Positions 9,301 through 17,815 of a DNA stretch of 64,000 bases are shown here, piece after piece. The notes below the pieces were generated by a model that worked only from the letters and a program-made list of their open reading frames with translations, had not been told where the DNA came from and made no database searches. The stretch covers positions 11,660 to 75,659 of the forward strand of contig JBQTIQ010000018.1 of assembly GCA_052387955.1 (NCBI GenBank). Direction: 5' to 3'. A program made the translations under genes and the position numbers. The first letter of the stretch is position 1. Each line of letters starts with the position of its first letter. The stretch is from JBQTIQ01 sp052387955 (GTDB lineage: Bacteria; Actinomycetota; Acidimicrobiia; Acidimicrobiales; JACDCH01).

Positions 9301-9826
9301 CGCCGTCTTCGCGCTCGACGAGATTGGGGACGAGGCAGTGCACGTGCAGCTGCGGGTCACCGGCCCGGCTGGTGCGGTGGGTGAACATCGCCGCCGCGAA
9401 CCCATGGGTCCCGACCCTGCGCCGGACGCCGTCGACCTGCCGGCGGGTCACCGCGGCGCGGACCTCGAGGAAGTCGACAGCCGTCGTCGCCGCCGCCGAA
9501 ACACAAATGGACACCTCGGCGCTGGTCGCCGGATCGCCGAAGGCCCACAGCAGCGATACCGACTTCGGAGCCGACAACGTCAGATCGAGCGCCTTCACGA
9601 CCCGCTCCCGGTGCCCGGACAGCAGGTCGAACCCGAGGCCCGGGTGCCGGCCCTCGACCAGCGCCCGAAGGGCGTCTGCATCGACCGTGCCGACCAGGCC
9701 GAGGCGCTCTACCCACCGACCGTGCCACACCCCGGGCGCCTCCCCGGCGCCCATGAAGTAGTCCTCCACGCCGTCGGCGACCGAGCGCAGCAGGTATTCA
9801 GCACCGCGGAGCTTGGTGACGGTCAT
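6390..9826 (-). pseudogene. TrwC/TraI-type (MobF) relaxase-helicase, broken
   Basis: The intact product would be about 1145 residues. The N-terminal relaxase starts at ATG 9826 (MTVTKLRGAEYLL) and has the metal-binding histidines in LHVHCLVPN. It is followed by a helicase with Walker A APAGHGKT and Walker B VIVLDEVSQV, helicase motifs (QGGTWDHVHLL, YVGQSRGR) and a coiled-coil-rich tail. Two lesions interrupt it. A -1 frameshift lies at about 8505-8525, between EACA and GPALRVVLAP. A TAG stop at 8214-8216 sits inside GASL*CLGDDRQ, where a tryptophan codon (TGG) is expected. Between and after the lesions the coding signal is continuous. Its 5' side is flanked by an insertion sequence. It is probably a relic of a conjugative or integrative element; no integrase or attachment site is visible. 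Confidence 0.85.
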
Positions 9827-9947
9827 CACCGGATCGGGACCGCCTGCGGGACTCTGACCGGGACGCCGCCGGGAGCCTGCCCGAAGGGCTGGCAAGTGTC
9901 TGCTGTTGTTGTGTCGGAGCTCGGGAAGTCGAGGGAGAACATCGTTA

Positions 9948-11213
9948 GGGTCCACGCCAGGTTAAATCGCGCGTGGTATCTTGGCGGTGTGGAGGTCACG
10001 CCGGAGGGGCTCGCGCGATTCTTCACGGTGGTGCTGCCGCACATGAACGAGGTGCAGCGGCGGGTGGTAGCCGGGGCAACAGCGCAGATGTTGGGTCGGG
10101 GAGGCAAGACCGCGGTGGCGGCGGCGTCGGGAATGAGCCGCAACACGGTGATCAAAGCCGAGACCGAAGTGGCGGCCGGGATGGAGCCGGCGACGCGGCT
10201 GCGAGCGCCAGGCGGCGGCGACAAACCGTTGATCGACAAGCAGCCGGGTGTGCTCGAAGCCCTCGACGAGCTCGTTCATCCTGAGACCCGGGGCAACCCG
10301 ATGTCGTTGCTGCGGTGGACATCAAAGTCCTCGACCCACCTGGCCGAGGACTTGGTGCGGCAGGGGTTCGAGGTGTCGTCGCGCACGGTGCTGCGGCTGC
10401 TGCACCGGCTCGGCTACTCGTTGCAGGCCAACGCCAAGGTGACCGAAGGCCGCCAGCATCCCGACCGTGACGGGCAGTTCCGGTATCTCAACGATATGGC
10501 CCAAGCGTTCATCGACGACGGGCAACCGGTGATCAGCGTGGACACCAAGAAGAAGGAGCTGATCGGCGACTACGCCAACGGCGGCACCGAATGGGCTCCC
10601 ACCGGCGAGCCGGAACGGGTGCAGGTCCACGACTTCGCTGACCGGGCCTTGGGCGAGTTCGCCAAGGCGATTCCGTACGGCATCTACGACATCGCCAACG
10701 ACGAAGGCTGGGTCAGCGTCGGCGATGTCGCCGACACCGCCGAGTTCGCGGTCGAGTCGATCCGGCGGTGGTGGAACCAGATGGGCCGAGCCCGGTTCCC
10801 CGACGCCGACCGGCTGTTGATCACCGCTGACGCCGGTGGCTCCAACGGGTACCGGCTGCGAGCCTGGAAGGTCGAGCTCGCTCGTCTCGCCGCCGAGACC
10901 GGTCTGCGCATCACCGTGTGCCACTACCCGCCGGGCACCTCAAAGTGGAACCGCATCGAGCACCGCATGTTCAGCTTCATCACCATGAACTGGCGAGGCC
11001 GGCCCCTCACCAGCCTGCGCACCATCATCGAACTCATCTCCGCCACGGCGACAACGACAGGGCTCACCATCCAAGCCGCCTACGACCCGAACTGGTACCC
11101 GACCGGCGTCAAGATCACCGACGCCGAACTCGCCGCCGTCCCCCACGACCCACACGACTGGCACGGCGAATGGAACTACACCATCAACGCTCAATCAGAC
11201 CTGGCGTGAGCCC
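9948..11213 (+). mobile_element. ISAzo13-like insertion sequence, apparently complete
   Basis: A 1266-bp element bounded by 15-bp imperfect terminal inverted repeats, left GGGTCCACGCCAGGT (9948-9962) and right GGGCTCACGCCAGGT read on the minus strand (11199-11213), 13 of 15 bases identical. It is flanked by a TTA direct repeat at 9945-9947 and 11214-11216, consistent with a 3-bp target-site duplication. One transposase gene fills it, and its stop codon lies within the right terminal repeat. It has landed about 120 bp upstream of the relaxase pseudogene start. Confidence 0.85.
9989..11209 (+). CDS. ISAzo13-family transposase
   Basis: A 406-residue transposase of the ISAzo13 family (DDE domain, PF07592). 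An N-terminal helix-turn-helix region (AAASGMSRNTVIKAE, and VSSRTVLRLLHRLGYS) precedes the catalytic core. Likely catalytic acidic residues are in VISVDTKKKELIGDY, LLITADAGGSNGYR and SKWNRIEHRMFS, giving a D-D-E pattern. I took GTG 9989, 27 bp inside the left terminal repeat, as the start; ATG 10044 is an alternative. The frame is uninterrupted and both element ends are present, so the element may still be active. Confidence 0.9.
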   Translation: MEVTPEGLARFFTVVLPHMNEVQRRVVAGATAQMLGRGGKTAVAAASGMSRNTVIKAETEVAAGMEPATRLRAPGGGDKPLIDKQPGVLEALDELVHPETRGNPMSLLRWTSKSSTHLAEDLVRQGFEVSSRTVLRLLHRLGYSLQANAKVTEGRQHPDRDGQFRYLNDMAQAFIDDGQPVISVDTKKKELIGDYANGGTEWAPTGEPERVQVHDFADRALGEFAKAIPYGIYDIANDEGWVSVGDVADTAEFAVESIRRWWNQMGRARFPDADRLLITADAGGSNGYRLRAWKVELARLAAETGLRITVCHYPPGTSKWNRIEHRMFSFITMNWRGRPLTSLRTIIELISATATTTGLTIQAAYDPNWYPTGVKITDAELAAVPHDPHDWHGEWNYTINAQSDLA

Positions 11214-11327
11214 TTACACGAGCATCACGCTCTTCCGCGACGCCACATTACTCAGCAACGCTCGATAGCTTCTCGAAATCAAACACGTTCGTGCCACGAG
11301 TAATCTCCTCGCGTCTACGGCGGCGGC

Positions 11328-11520
11328 GCCGCGTTCTCACCTCGGCTGGCCGGGTTCGTTCTCGACGCGTTCTCGGCGGAGGACCTCCCCGTGGCTGTGC
11401 CCGCCGGCGGCCCCGACCTCGACCGGTTGAGCACCTGCGAGGACGAGGTGCTGCGGCTCCTGCCCGCGGCCATCCGTACAAGAGATCGCCCGCCGGCTGT
11501 ATCTGTGCGTCCCTCTTCGA
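11328..11520 (+). pseudogene. Relic of a LuxR-type regulator C-terminus
   Basis: The frame from ~11328 reads FVLDAFSAEDLPVA and then LSTCEDEVLRLLPA. It continues after a one-base shift at 11482 with EIARRLYLCV. Together these are the linker and first helices of a LuxR/MalT-type helix-turn-helix (compare the family pattern LTxREREVLRLLaxGLSNxEIAxxL). The rest of the domain and the whole N-terminal part are missing. It lies between the insertion sequence and Ku, in a stretch (11214-11619) with no intact gene. The first ~100 bp after the insertion sequence are noticeably less GC-rich than the surroundings. Confidence 0.55.
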
Positions 11521-11619
11521 CCTTGCCGGCGCCAGCCCCGGCTGGGTACAGGGGACGGCGATCGTGTTTCCCGGTGGGGGTGGTGTGCAAGAAGTGGTCG
11601 ACTGCGGCAGACTCTTGGC

Positions 11620-12516
11620 ATGCCCCGGGCCATATGGAGCGGGTCGATCAGCTTCGGGCTGGTCAACATCCCGGTCAAGCTCTACAACGCCGTCTCTCGC
11701 AAGTCGGTGTCGTTCAACCAGATCGATCGCCAGACGGGTGCCCGCATCAAGTATAAGAAGGTGTCGGCGGCCGACGACCACGAGGTGCCCAACGACGACA
11801 TCGTCAAGGGGTACGAGCTCTCCTCGGGCGAGTACGTGTTGATCGACGAGGAAGAGCTGGCCGGCCTCGACCCCGTCGCCGCTCGCACGATCGACATCGA
11901 AGAGTTCGTGAACCTCGACGAGATCGATCCTCTCTACTACGACTCGGCCTATTTCCTGGCGCCCGACAAGGCCACGGCCAAGCCCTACGCCCTCCTGGCC
12001 GAGGCCATGGAACGCACCGGCAAGGTCGGCATCGCCCGATTCGTGATGCGCTCGAAGCAGTACCTGTCGGCGGTGCGGCCCAAGGACGGCAGGCTGCTGC
12101 TGTCGACGATGGTCTACGCCGACGAGGTCAACTCGCCGGCCGACATCCCCGAGCTGGCCGACCTCGACAACGTCGAGGTGAGCGACCGTGAGGTCGCCAT
12201 GGCCGAGCAGCTGGTCGAGTCGTTGGCGGCCGCCTTCGAGCCCGAGCGGTTCCAGGACACCCACCGCAACCAGGTGATGGAGCTCATCGAGCGCAAGGCG
12301 TCGGGCGCCACCGAGGTGATCGAGTCGTCGCCGGAACCGACCGCCGACAAGGTGGTCGACCTCATGGCCGCGCTCGAGGCCAGCGTGGCCGCGGCCAAGG
12401 AATCGCGCCGCCGCCATCCCACCGCCCGCGATGCCGGCTCCGACGAAGCCGACGGCCAGGCCGAGGACGAGGGCGCGGCCCCCAAGGCGGCTCCCCGCCG
12501 GCGCAGGAGCGCCTGA
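11620..12516 (+). CDS. ku: Ku protein, non-homologous end joining
   Basis: A 298-residue bacterial Ku (PF02735). The core beta-barrel domain begins directly with MPRAIWSGSISFGLVNIPVKLY and runs to about residue 250 (KTSGATEVIES-like end, here KASGATEVIES). It is followed by a basic tail ending in PRRRRSA, which resembles the lysine/arginine-rich C-terminus used for DNA contact in actinobacterial Ku proteins. The homodimer threads onto double-strand break ends and recruits LigD. The gene is followed 53 bp later by a LigD polymerase-domain gene on the same strand, so both probably form an end-joining operon. The start ATG fits the conserved family N-terminus. Confidence 0.95.
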   Translation: MPRAIWSGSISFGLVNIPVKLYNAVSRKSVSFNQIDRQTGARIKYKKVSAADDHEVPNDDIVKGYELSSGEYVLIDEEELAGLDPVAARTIDIEEFVNLDEIDPLYYDSAYFLAPDKATAKPYALLAEAMERTGKVGIARFVMRSKQYLSAVRPKDGRLLLSTMVYADEVNSPADIPELADLDNVEVSDREVAMAEQLVESLAAAFEPERFQDTHRNQVMELIERKASGATEVIESSPEPTADKVVDLMAALEASVAAAKESRRRHPTARDAGSDEADGQAEDEGAAPKAAPRRRRSA

Positions 12517-12569
12517 CGGGTTGGTCTGGTGCGGGCGTCGCTTCGCTCGCGTCTAGCGAAAGCAGGGCC

Positions 12570-13490
12570 ATGACCACCGTTGACATCGACGGCCACCAGC
12601 TGAAGCTGTCGAACCTGGACAAGGTGCTGTACCCCGAGACGGGGTTCACCAAGGGCGAGGTCATCGACTACTACTCCCGCATCGCCCCGATGATGCTGGC
12701 CCACCTCGGTGACCGGGGCATAACGATGCGGCGCTTCCCCAACGGGGTCGACGCCAGCTCGTTCTTCGAGAAGCGCTGTCCCTCGCACCGGCCCGACTGG
12801 GTGAAGGTGGCGCCCGGGCCAGGAGACCGCGGTGGAGCAATCGACTACTGCCGGCTCGACAGCCGGGCCGCGCTAGTGTGGGCCGCCAACCTCGCCGCCC
12901 TCGAGCTGCATGCGCCGATGGCCCGGGCCGACGACATCGAGACGCCGACCATGGTCGTGTTCGACCTCGACCCGGGAGCGCCGGCGGGGATCTCGGACTG
13001 CGCCGAGGTCGCCCTGTGGGTCCGCGACGTGCTGGACGGGCTCGGCCTCCGCTGCCTGCCCAAGACCTCGGGTTCGAAGGGGATGCAGCTGTACCTGCCG
13101 GTCAACGCGCCGGGGCTCACCCACGAGGCGGCGTCCTCGTTCGCCCTCGCCGTCGCCCAGGCCCTGGAACGGCACCACGGCGACCGGGTCCTGTCGAGGA
13201 TGCGCAAGGAGCTCCGCACGGGGAAGGTCTTCATCGACTGGAGCCAGAACACCCGCCACAAGACCACGGCCTGCGTCTACACCCTCCGCGCCCGCCCCCG
13301 GCCCACGGTGTCGACCCCACTGACCTGGGACGAGGTGGAGGAGGCGGCGTCGGAGAAGGGCCCGTTGTCCTTCGAGGCCGACGACGTCGTCGCCCGGGTC
13401 GAGCGTCTCGGGGACCTCTTCGCCGAGGCGGCCACCCTGGTCCAGGAGATCCCCGCCGCCGGCGGGGCCGCCCCGAGGTCTCGCCGCTAG
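12570..13490 (+). CDS. LigD-type polymerase (AEP primase-like) for end joining
   Basis: A 306-residue stand-alone polymerase domain of the LigD family. The catalytic acidic motif is in VVFDLDPG (residues ~131-138), with the conserved KTSGSKGMQLYLPV loop, and DW in KVFIDWSQNTRHKTT. The N-terminus (VDIDGHQLKLSNLDKVLYPE) is typical. It fills in ends held by Ku, with ribonucleotide preference known in the family. Neither the ATP-dependent ligase domain nor the phosphoesterase domain of multi-domain LigD is fused to it, so the ligase must be encoded elsewhere. It follows ku in the same orientation. Confidence 0.92.
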   Translation: MTTVDIDGHQLKLSNLDKVLYPETGFTKGEVIDYYSRIAPMMLAHLGDRGITMRRFPNGVDASSFFEKRCPSHRPDWVKVAPGPGDRGGAIDYCRLDSRAALVWAANLAALELHAPMARADDIETPTMVVFDLDPGAPAGISDCAEVALWVRDVLDGLGLRCLPKTSGSKGMQLYLPVNAPGLTHEAASSFALAVAQALERHHGDRVLSRMRKELRTGKVFIDWSQNTRHKTTACVYTLRARPRPTVSTPLTWDEVEEAASEKGPLSFEADDVVARVERLGDLFAEAATLVQEIPAAGGAAPRSRR

Positions 13491-13513
13491 GTCGGGCGGG
13501 GTACCTGGTCGGC

Positions 13514-13732
13514 ATGCGTACGCTCACCGCCCGCCGGTCCGCCGCCGGGATCATCGTCGGCCTTCTCCTGGTGCTCGCTCCCGCCTGCTCCGAAGAGACC
13601 CGGGACAGCATCGGCAACACGGCCAGCAACGTGGGCGAGGACACCGTCGAGGGCCTCTCAGACCTCAACTCGGTCGGCCAGGACCTCGGCAGCGACGCCC
13701 GCGACGCCGTCGACTCCGTCGACTCCAACTGA
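13514..13732 (+). CDS. Small lipoprotein
   Basis: A 72-residue protein with a basic N-terminus (MRTLTARRSAAG), a hydrophobic core IIVGLLLVLAPAC and a lipobox cysteine at residue 22. The mature part is only ~50 residues, acidic and helical, with repeating SVGQDLGSDARDAVDSVDS-type spacing that would make an amphipathic helix. It lies 23 bp after the LigD-type gene. I do not recognise a family. Similar short lipoproteins with helical tails are common in actinobacteria, and the role is unknown. Confidence 0.65.
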   Translation: MRTLTARRSAAGIIVGLLLVLAPACSEETRDSIGNTASNVGEDTVEGLSDLNSVGQDLGSDARDAVDSVDSN

Positions 13733-13740
13733 ACCCGCCG

Positions 13741-13794
13741 GGCTGTGGGCCACAGCCTCCGCAGCAGCGCAGTGGCTCGCCCGTCAGCGGGCGA
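13741..13794. terminator. Two hairpins between convergent genes
   Basis: GGCTGTG-GGC-CACAGCC at 13741-13757 is a perfect 7-bp stem. TCGCCCG-TCAG-CGGGCGA at 13777-13794 is a second perfect 7-bp stem that includes the metH stop codon. They lie between the convergent lipoprotein gene and metH and could terminate transcription in both directions. Confidence 0.6.
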
Positions 13795-16700
13795 CGAAGT
13801 ACTTGGCCTGGGGGTGGTGGCAGATGAGAGCTGACGTGGTCTGCTCGGGCTGGTACTGGTAGCCGGTCTCCTCGGAACAGTCGAGGCCGATGCGGGAACC
13901 GTCGAGGAGGCGCAGCACCTTCTCGTTGTCCTCCAGGTCGGGGCACGCCGGGTAGCCCCACGAGTAGCGCCCGCCCCGGTACTGCTGGCGGAAGAGCCCG
14001 GCGAGGTTGGGCCCGTCCTGGGCCGCGAACCCCCACTCCTCGCGGATGCGCCGGTGCCAGTACTCGGCCAGGGCCTCCGCCGTCTCGACCCCCAGCCCGT
14101 GCAGGTGCAGGTAGTCCTGGTAGCGGTCGTCGGCGAAGAGCTTGGCCGCCGCCTCGGACACCGCCGGGCCCATGGTGACGATGTGGAAGGCGGCGTAGTC
14201 GACCTCGGGCGCGTCCACGGGCCGGAAGAAGTCGGCGATGCAGAGGAACGGGGCCTTGCGCTGGCGGGGGAACGGGAACCGCTCCAGCTCCTCCGAGCGC
14301 AACTCGTCGGTCCACAGCACCACGTCGTCGCCGTCGGCCGATGCCGGGAAATAGCCGTACACGACCGCCGGCTGCAACAGGTCGGCAGCCCGGGCCTGCG
14401 CCAGCTCGTCGCGCAGGATGGGCCGGATGCGGGCCTTGAAGGTCTCGTCGTCCTCGCCCTTGCCCGGGAGCGGCTTGTACTGCCACTGGTTACGGAACAA
14501 CGCCGTCTCGTTGACGTAGCCGACGATGTCGTCGAGGGACAGGCCCTTGACCACCCGGCTGCCGAGGAACGGGGGGACGAAGACCTCGTTGTCGGTGGCC
14601 ACCTCCGGTGAACGGTCGGGTACCTCGACCGGCGGCAGGTCGCCGTCGCCGGCGTTGGCCCGAGCGATCGTGTAGGCCGGGGCCGGGACCCTCGACTCGG
14701 AAGGCTCCGTGCCCCAGGCGGGGTCGTCGGGCTCGTCGCCGCGGGCGATGGCGCCGAGACGGTCCATGACGTGGAGGCCCTCGAAGGCGTCGCGCCCGTA
14801 GAACAGGCGCCCGGCGTAGACGTCGCGCAGGTCGCGTTCGACGTAGGAACGGGTCAGGGCGGCCCCGCCCAGCAGCACCGGGATGCGGGCCAGGCCCCGG
14901 TCGTTGAGCTCTTCGAGGTTGTCCCGCATGATCAGCGTGGACTTGACCAACAGCCCGCTCATGCCGATGGCGGTGGCCCCCACCTCGAGCGCCTTGTCGA
15001 TCATGTCCGCCACCGGCACCTTGATGCCGAGGTTGACCACGTCGTAGCCGTTGTTGGTGAGGATGATGTCGACCAGGTTCTTGCCGATGTCGTGGACGTC
15101 GCCCTTAACGGTGGCGATGACGATCCGGCCCCGGCCGGCGCCCTCGGCCTTGTCCATGTGGGGCTCGAGGTAGGCGACCGCCGTCTTCATGGTCTCCGCC
15201 GACTGGAGCACGAACGGCAGCTGCATCTGGCCCGACCCGAAGAGCTCGCCGACCACCTTCATGCCCGCCAGCAACGTGTCGTTGATGATGGCCAACGGCG
15301 CCAGCCCGGACGCCATGGCCTCGTCGAGGTCGGCTTCCAGCCCGTCGCGGTCGCCGTCGACGATGCGCTGGGACAAGCGCCGCTCGAGCGGCCAGTCCGA
15401 GCGGTCCTCCTTCTCGAGCCCGGCCGACTCGACGTCCTCGAACAGCTCGAGCAGCCGGCTCAACGGGTCGTAGCCGCGCTCGGCGTCGCGCCGGTCGTGG
15501 ATCAGGTCGCGGCACACCTCGACGTGCTCGGCCGGGATACGGGCCAACGGCATGATGCGGGCGGCGTGGACGATGGCGGCGTCGAGGCCGGCCGCTCGGC
15601 ACTCGTCGAGGAAGACCGAGTTGAGGACGTGCCGGGCCGCAGGCTTGAGGCCGAAGGACACGTTGGAGAGGCCGAGCACGGTGTGGGCGCCGGGCAGTTC
15701 GGCCTTGATGCGGCGGATGGCCTCGATGGTGGCCATGGCGTCGCCCCGTAGGTCCTCGTCGCCGGTGGACAGCGGGAAGGTGAGTGCGTCGAAGATCAGG
15801 TCGGACGGCTCCAGGCCGTAGCGCTCGACGGCGAGGCCGCAGATGCGATGGGCCACCCGCAGCTTCCAGTCCACGTCGCGAGCCTGGCCGTCTTCGTCGA
15901 TCAGCAGGCAGATGACGGCGGCCCCGTACTCCCGGGCCAGGCTGCACACCCGGTCGAAGCGCGACCCGGGGGCGTCGCCGTCCTCGAGGTTGGCCGAGTT
16001 GAGGATGGCTCGGCCACCGATGTGGCCCAGGCCGGCTTCGAGCACCGGCGGTTCGGTCGAGTCGAGTACCAGCGGGACGGTGGCCTGGGTGGCCAGCCGG
16101 CCCACCAGTTCGTCCATGTCGGCCCGGCCGTCGCGGCCGACGTAGTCGACGCACACGTCGAGCACGTGGGCTCCCTCCCGTTCCTGCTCGCGGCCCATCT
16201 GGAGGCAGGTGTCCCAGTCGCCGGCGAGCATGGCGTCGCGGAACTTCCTCGACCCGTTGGCGTTGGTGCGCTCGCCGATCGTCAGGTAGGTGACGTCCTG
16301 GTCGAAGGGGGTGAACGAATAGATCGACGCCGCCCCCGGCTCGTGGTCAGGGTGCCGGCGGGCCGGGGTCAGGTCGCGGCAGTGCTCGACCAGTTGGCGG
16401 ATGAAGTCGGGGGTGGTGCCACAGCACCCGCCCACCACGCCCACGCCGTACTCGGTGATGAACCGGGTGTGGTGCTCGACCAGCTCGGCCGGGCTGAGGT
16501 CGTAGTGCATGTGGCCGTCCACGACCGAGGGCAGCCCGGCGTTGGGAAGGCAGGCGATCGGCATACGGGCGTGGTGCGAAAGGTGGCGCAGGTGTTCGGC
16601 CATCTCGGTCGGCCCGGTGGCGCAGTTGAGCCCGATGATGTCGGGGTGCATGGCGTCGAGGGCGTTGAGGGCGGCGCCGATCTCGGTGCCGAGGAGCATG

Positions 16701-17284
16701 CGCCCGGTGAGCTCCATCGTCACCTGCACCTGCAGGGGTACGTGACGGCCGGCCGCGGCCATGGCCTGACGGGTGCCGATCATCGCCGCCTTGACCGCCA
16801 ACAGGTCGAACTGGGTCTCGATGATGAACAGGTCGACGCCGCCGTCGAGCAGGCCCCGGGCCGCTTCGGCGTAGGCGTCGCGGAGCTCGAGGAACGTGAT
16901 CTGGCCCAGCGACGGCGACTTCGTGCCCGGCCCCAGCGAGCCGGCGACGAACCGGCCGTAGCCGTCGGCCACGTCGCGGGCGATGGCGGCGTTGGCCCGG
17001 GCGATCTCGTAGGACCTCCCGCTCAGCCCGTACTCGGCCAGGGGTACGGCGAATGCCCCGAAGGTGTTGGTCTCCACCACGTCGGCGCCGGCCTCGAAAT
17101 AGGCGGTGTGGAGATCGGCTACGACGTCGGGCCGGGTGATCCCCAGGTACTCGTTGCACCCCTCGAGGTCGGGGCCACCGAAGTCCTCGATACTGAGGTG
17201 GCGCTCCTGCAGCCACGTGCCGGTGGCGCCGTCATAGATGACGACACGGTCGTTGACCAGGTCGAGGAACGTGCCGGCCGGCAT
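13784..17284 (-). CDS. metH: Cobalamin-dependent methionine synthase
   Basis: A 1166-residue four-module enzyme that transfers a methyl group from methyltetrahydrofolate to homocysteine. The homocysteine module (residues 1-~320) shows zinc ligands in NCATG (~220) and GGCCGT (~285). The folate module follows (~330-600; TIGERTNANGSRKF). The cobalamin module has the base-off motif DVHDIGKNL near residue 730, with histidine as lower ligand. The C-terminal reactivation domain contains RYSWGYPACPDLEDN and binds S-adenosylmethionine. It is full length for the family. No cobalamin riboswitch fits in the 61 bp upstream. The gene for a cobalamin adenosyltransferase lies a few hundred bases away on the other strand. 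Confidence 0.97.
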   Translation of the reverse strand: MPAGTFLDLVNDRVVIYDGATGTWLQERHLSIEDFGGPDLEGCNEYLGITRPDVVADLHTAYFEAGADVVETNTFGAFAVPLAEYGLSGRSYEIARANAAIARDVADGYGRFVAGSLGPGTKSPSLGQITFLELRDAYAEAARGLLDGGVDLFIIETQFDLLAVKAAMIGTRQAMAAAGRHVPLQVQVTMELTGRMLLGTEIGAALNALDAMHPDIIGLNCATGPTEMAEHLRHLSHHARMPIACLPNAGLPSVVDGHMHYDLSPAELVEHHTRFITEYGVGVVGGCCGTTPDFIRQLVEHCRDLTPARRHPDHEPGAASIYSFTPFDQDVTYLTIGERTNANGSRKFRDAMLAGDWDTCLQMGREQEREGAHVLDVCVDYVGRDGRADMDELVGRLATQATVPLVLDSTEPPVLEAGLGHIGGRAILNSANLEDGDAPGSRFDRVCSLAREYGAAVICLLIDEDGQARDVDWKLRVAHRICGLAVERYGLEPSDLIFDALTFPLSTGDEDLRGDAMATIEAIRRIKAELPGAHTVLGLSNVSFGLKPAARHVLNSVFLDECRAAGLDAAIVHAARIMPLARIPAEHVEVCRDLIHDRRDAERGYDPLSRLLELFEDVESAGLEKEDRSDWPLERRLSQRIVDGDRDGLEADLDEAMASGLAPLAIINDTLLAGMKVVGELFGSGQMQLPFVLQSAETMKTAVAYLEPHMDKAEGAGRGRIVIATVKGDVHDIGKNLVDIILTNNGYDVVNLGIKVPVADMIDKALEVGATAIGMSGLLVKSTLIMRDNLEELNDRGLARIPVLLGGAALTRSYVERDLRDVYAGRLFYGRDAFEGLHVMDRLGAIARGDEPDDPAWGTEPSESRVPAPAYTIARANAGDGDLPPVEVPDRSPEVATDNEVFVPPFLGSRVVKGLSLDDIVGYVNETALFRNQWQYKPLPGKGEDDETFKARIRPILRDELAQARAADLLQPAVVYGYFPASADGDDVVLWTDELRSEELERFPFPRQRKAPFLCIADFFRPVDAPEVDYAAFHIVTMGPAVSEAAAKLFADDRYQDYLHLHGLGVETAEALAEYWHRRIREEWGFAAQDGPNLAGLFRQQYRGGRYSWGYPACPDLEDNEKVLRLLDGSRIGLDCSEETGYQYQPEQTTSALICHHPQAKYFVAR

Positions 17285-17345
17285 CCTGGCAGGCTATCGG
17301 GACCGGCCCGCCCCCTCGGGGCGAGCTGTCGATGGGGCGTGAGCC

Positions 17346-17774
17346 CTACCCGACGAAGGCGGCGACGGCGACGTAGGCCACGGCCAGGACGCCCCAGAAC
17401 ATGTGGCCCTTGACGAAGAACGGGTGGATCTTGGTCTCGACGTTGCGGTCGCCGTAGATATCGTCGGCCCGGGCTCGCACGTAGGCCTTGTACTGGTAGA
17501 CGCCGGCGGCCGCGGTCACGGCCAGGAAGACCAGGGCCAGCCAACGGGCCGAGCCCATCTCGGGGTTGTCCGACGTCACCCACACGAACCAGAGCAGGAA
17601 GCCGACCACCCCGAAGCCCACATGGGTGGCTGCCAGGCCGGCCGGCATCTGGCGCTCCCGGGTGCGGCTGCCCTTGGCCGCTTTGCGCAGCAGGTGCAGG
17701 CCGCCGAGCAGGGCGAAGAACCAGAAGAGCAGCGCACCCGTATCCCAGGACAAGTCCTCCCCCTCCCTCTGCAC
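17346..17774 (-). CDS. Four-helix membrane protein of unknown function
   Basis: A 142-residue protein with four predicted membrane segments: TGALLFWFFALLGGLHLL, HVGFGVVGFLLWFVWV, ARWLALVFLAVTAAAGVYQY and MFWGVLAVAYVAVAAFVG. Histidines lie at helix edges (GGLHLLRK, ATHVGFG, KIHPFFVKGHMFW), a layout that could bind haem or a metal, although no family could be named. It is 61 bp upstream of metH on the same strand and only 41 bp from the divergent adenosyltransferase, so it may share a transcript with metH. Confidence 0.7.
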   Translation of the reverse strand: MQREGEDLSWDTGALLFWFFALLGGLHLLRKAAKGSRTRERQMPAGLAATHVGFGVVGFLLWFVWVTSDNPEMGSARWLALVFLAVTAAAGVYQYKAYVRARADDIYGDRNVETKIHPFFVKGHMFWGVLAVAYVAVAAFVG

Positions 17775-17815
17775 GCCGGCCGTGCCAGGTCTCGCCGGCT
17801 CGTAGTCTCCTGCTC

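Noticed and set aside
6357..11619. Complete integrative element with attachment sites
   Set aside because: No integrase, no tRNA gene and no flanking direct repeats longer than the 3-bp insertion-sequence duplication could be seen.
12570..13490. Full-length multi-domain LigD
   Set aside because: The frame ends after the polymerase domain and no ligase or phosphoesterase domain follows.
17285..17345. Cobalamin riboswitch upstream of metH
   Set aside because: The upstream gap is only 61 bp, too short for the ~200-nt element, and no conserved B12-box (GCCACTG) is visible there or in the 41 bp upstream of the neighbouring genes.
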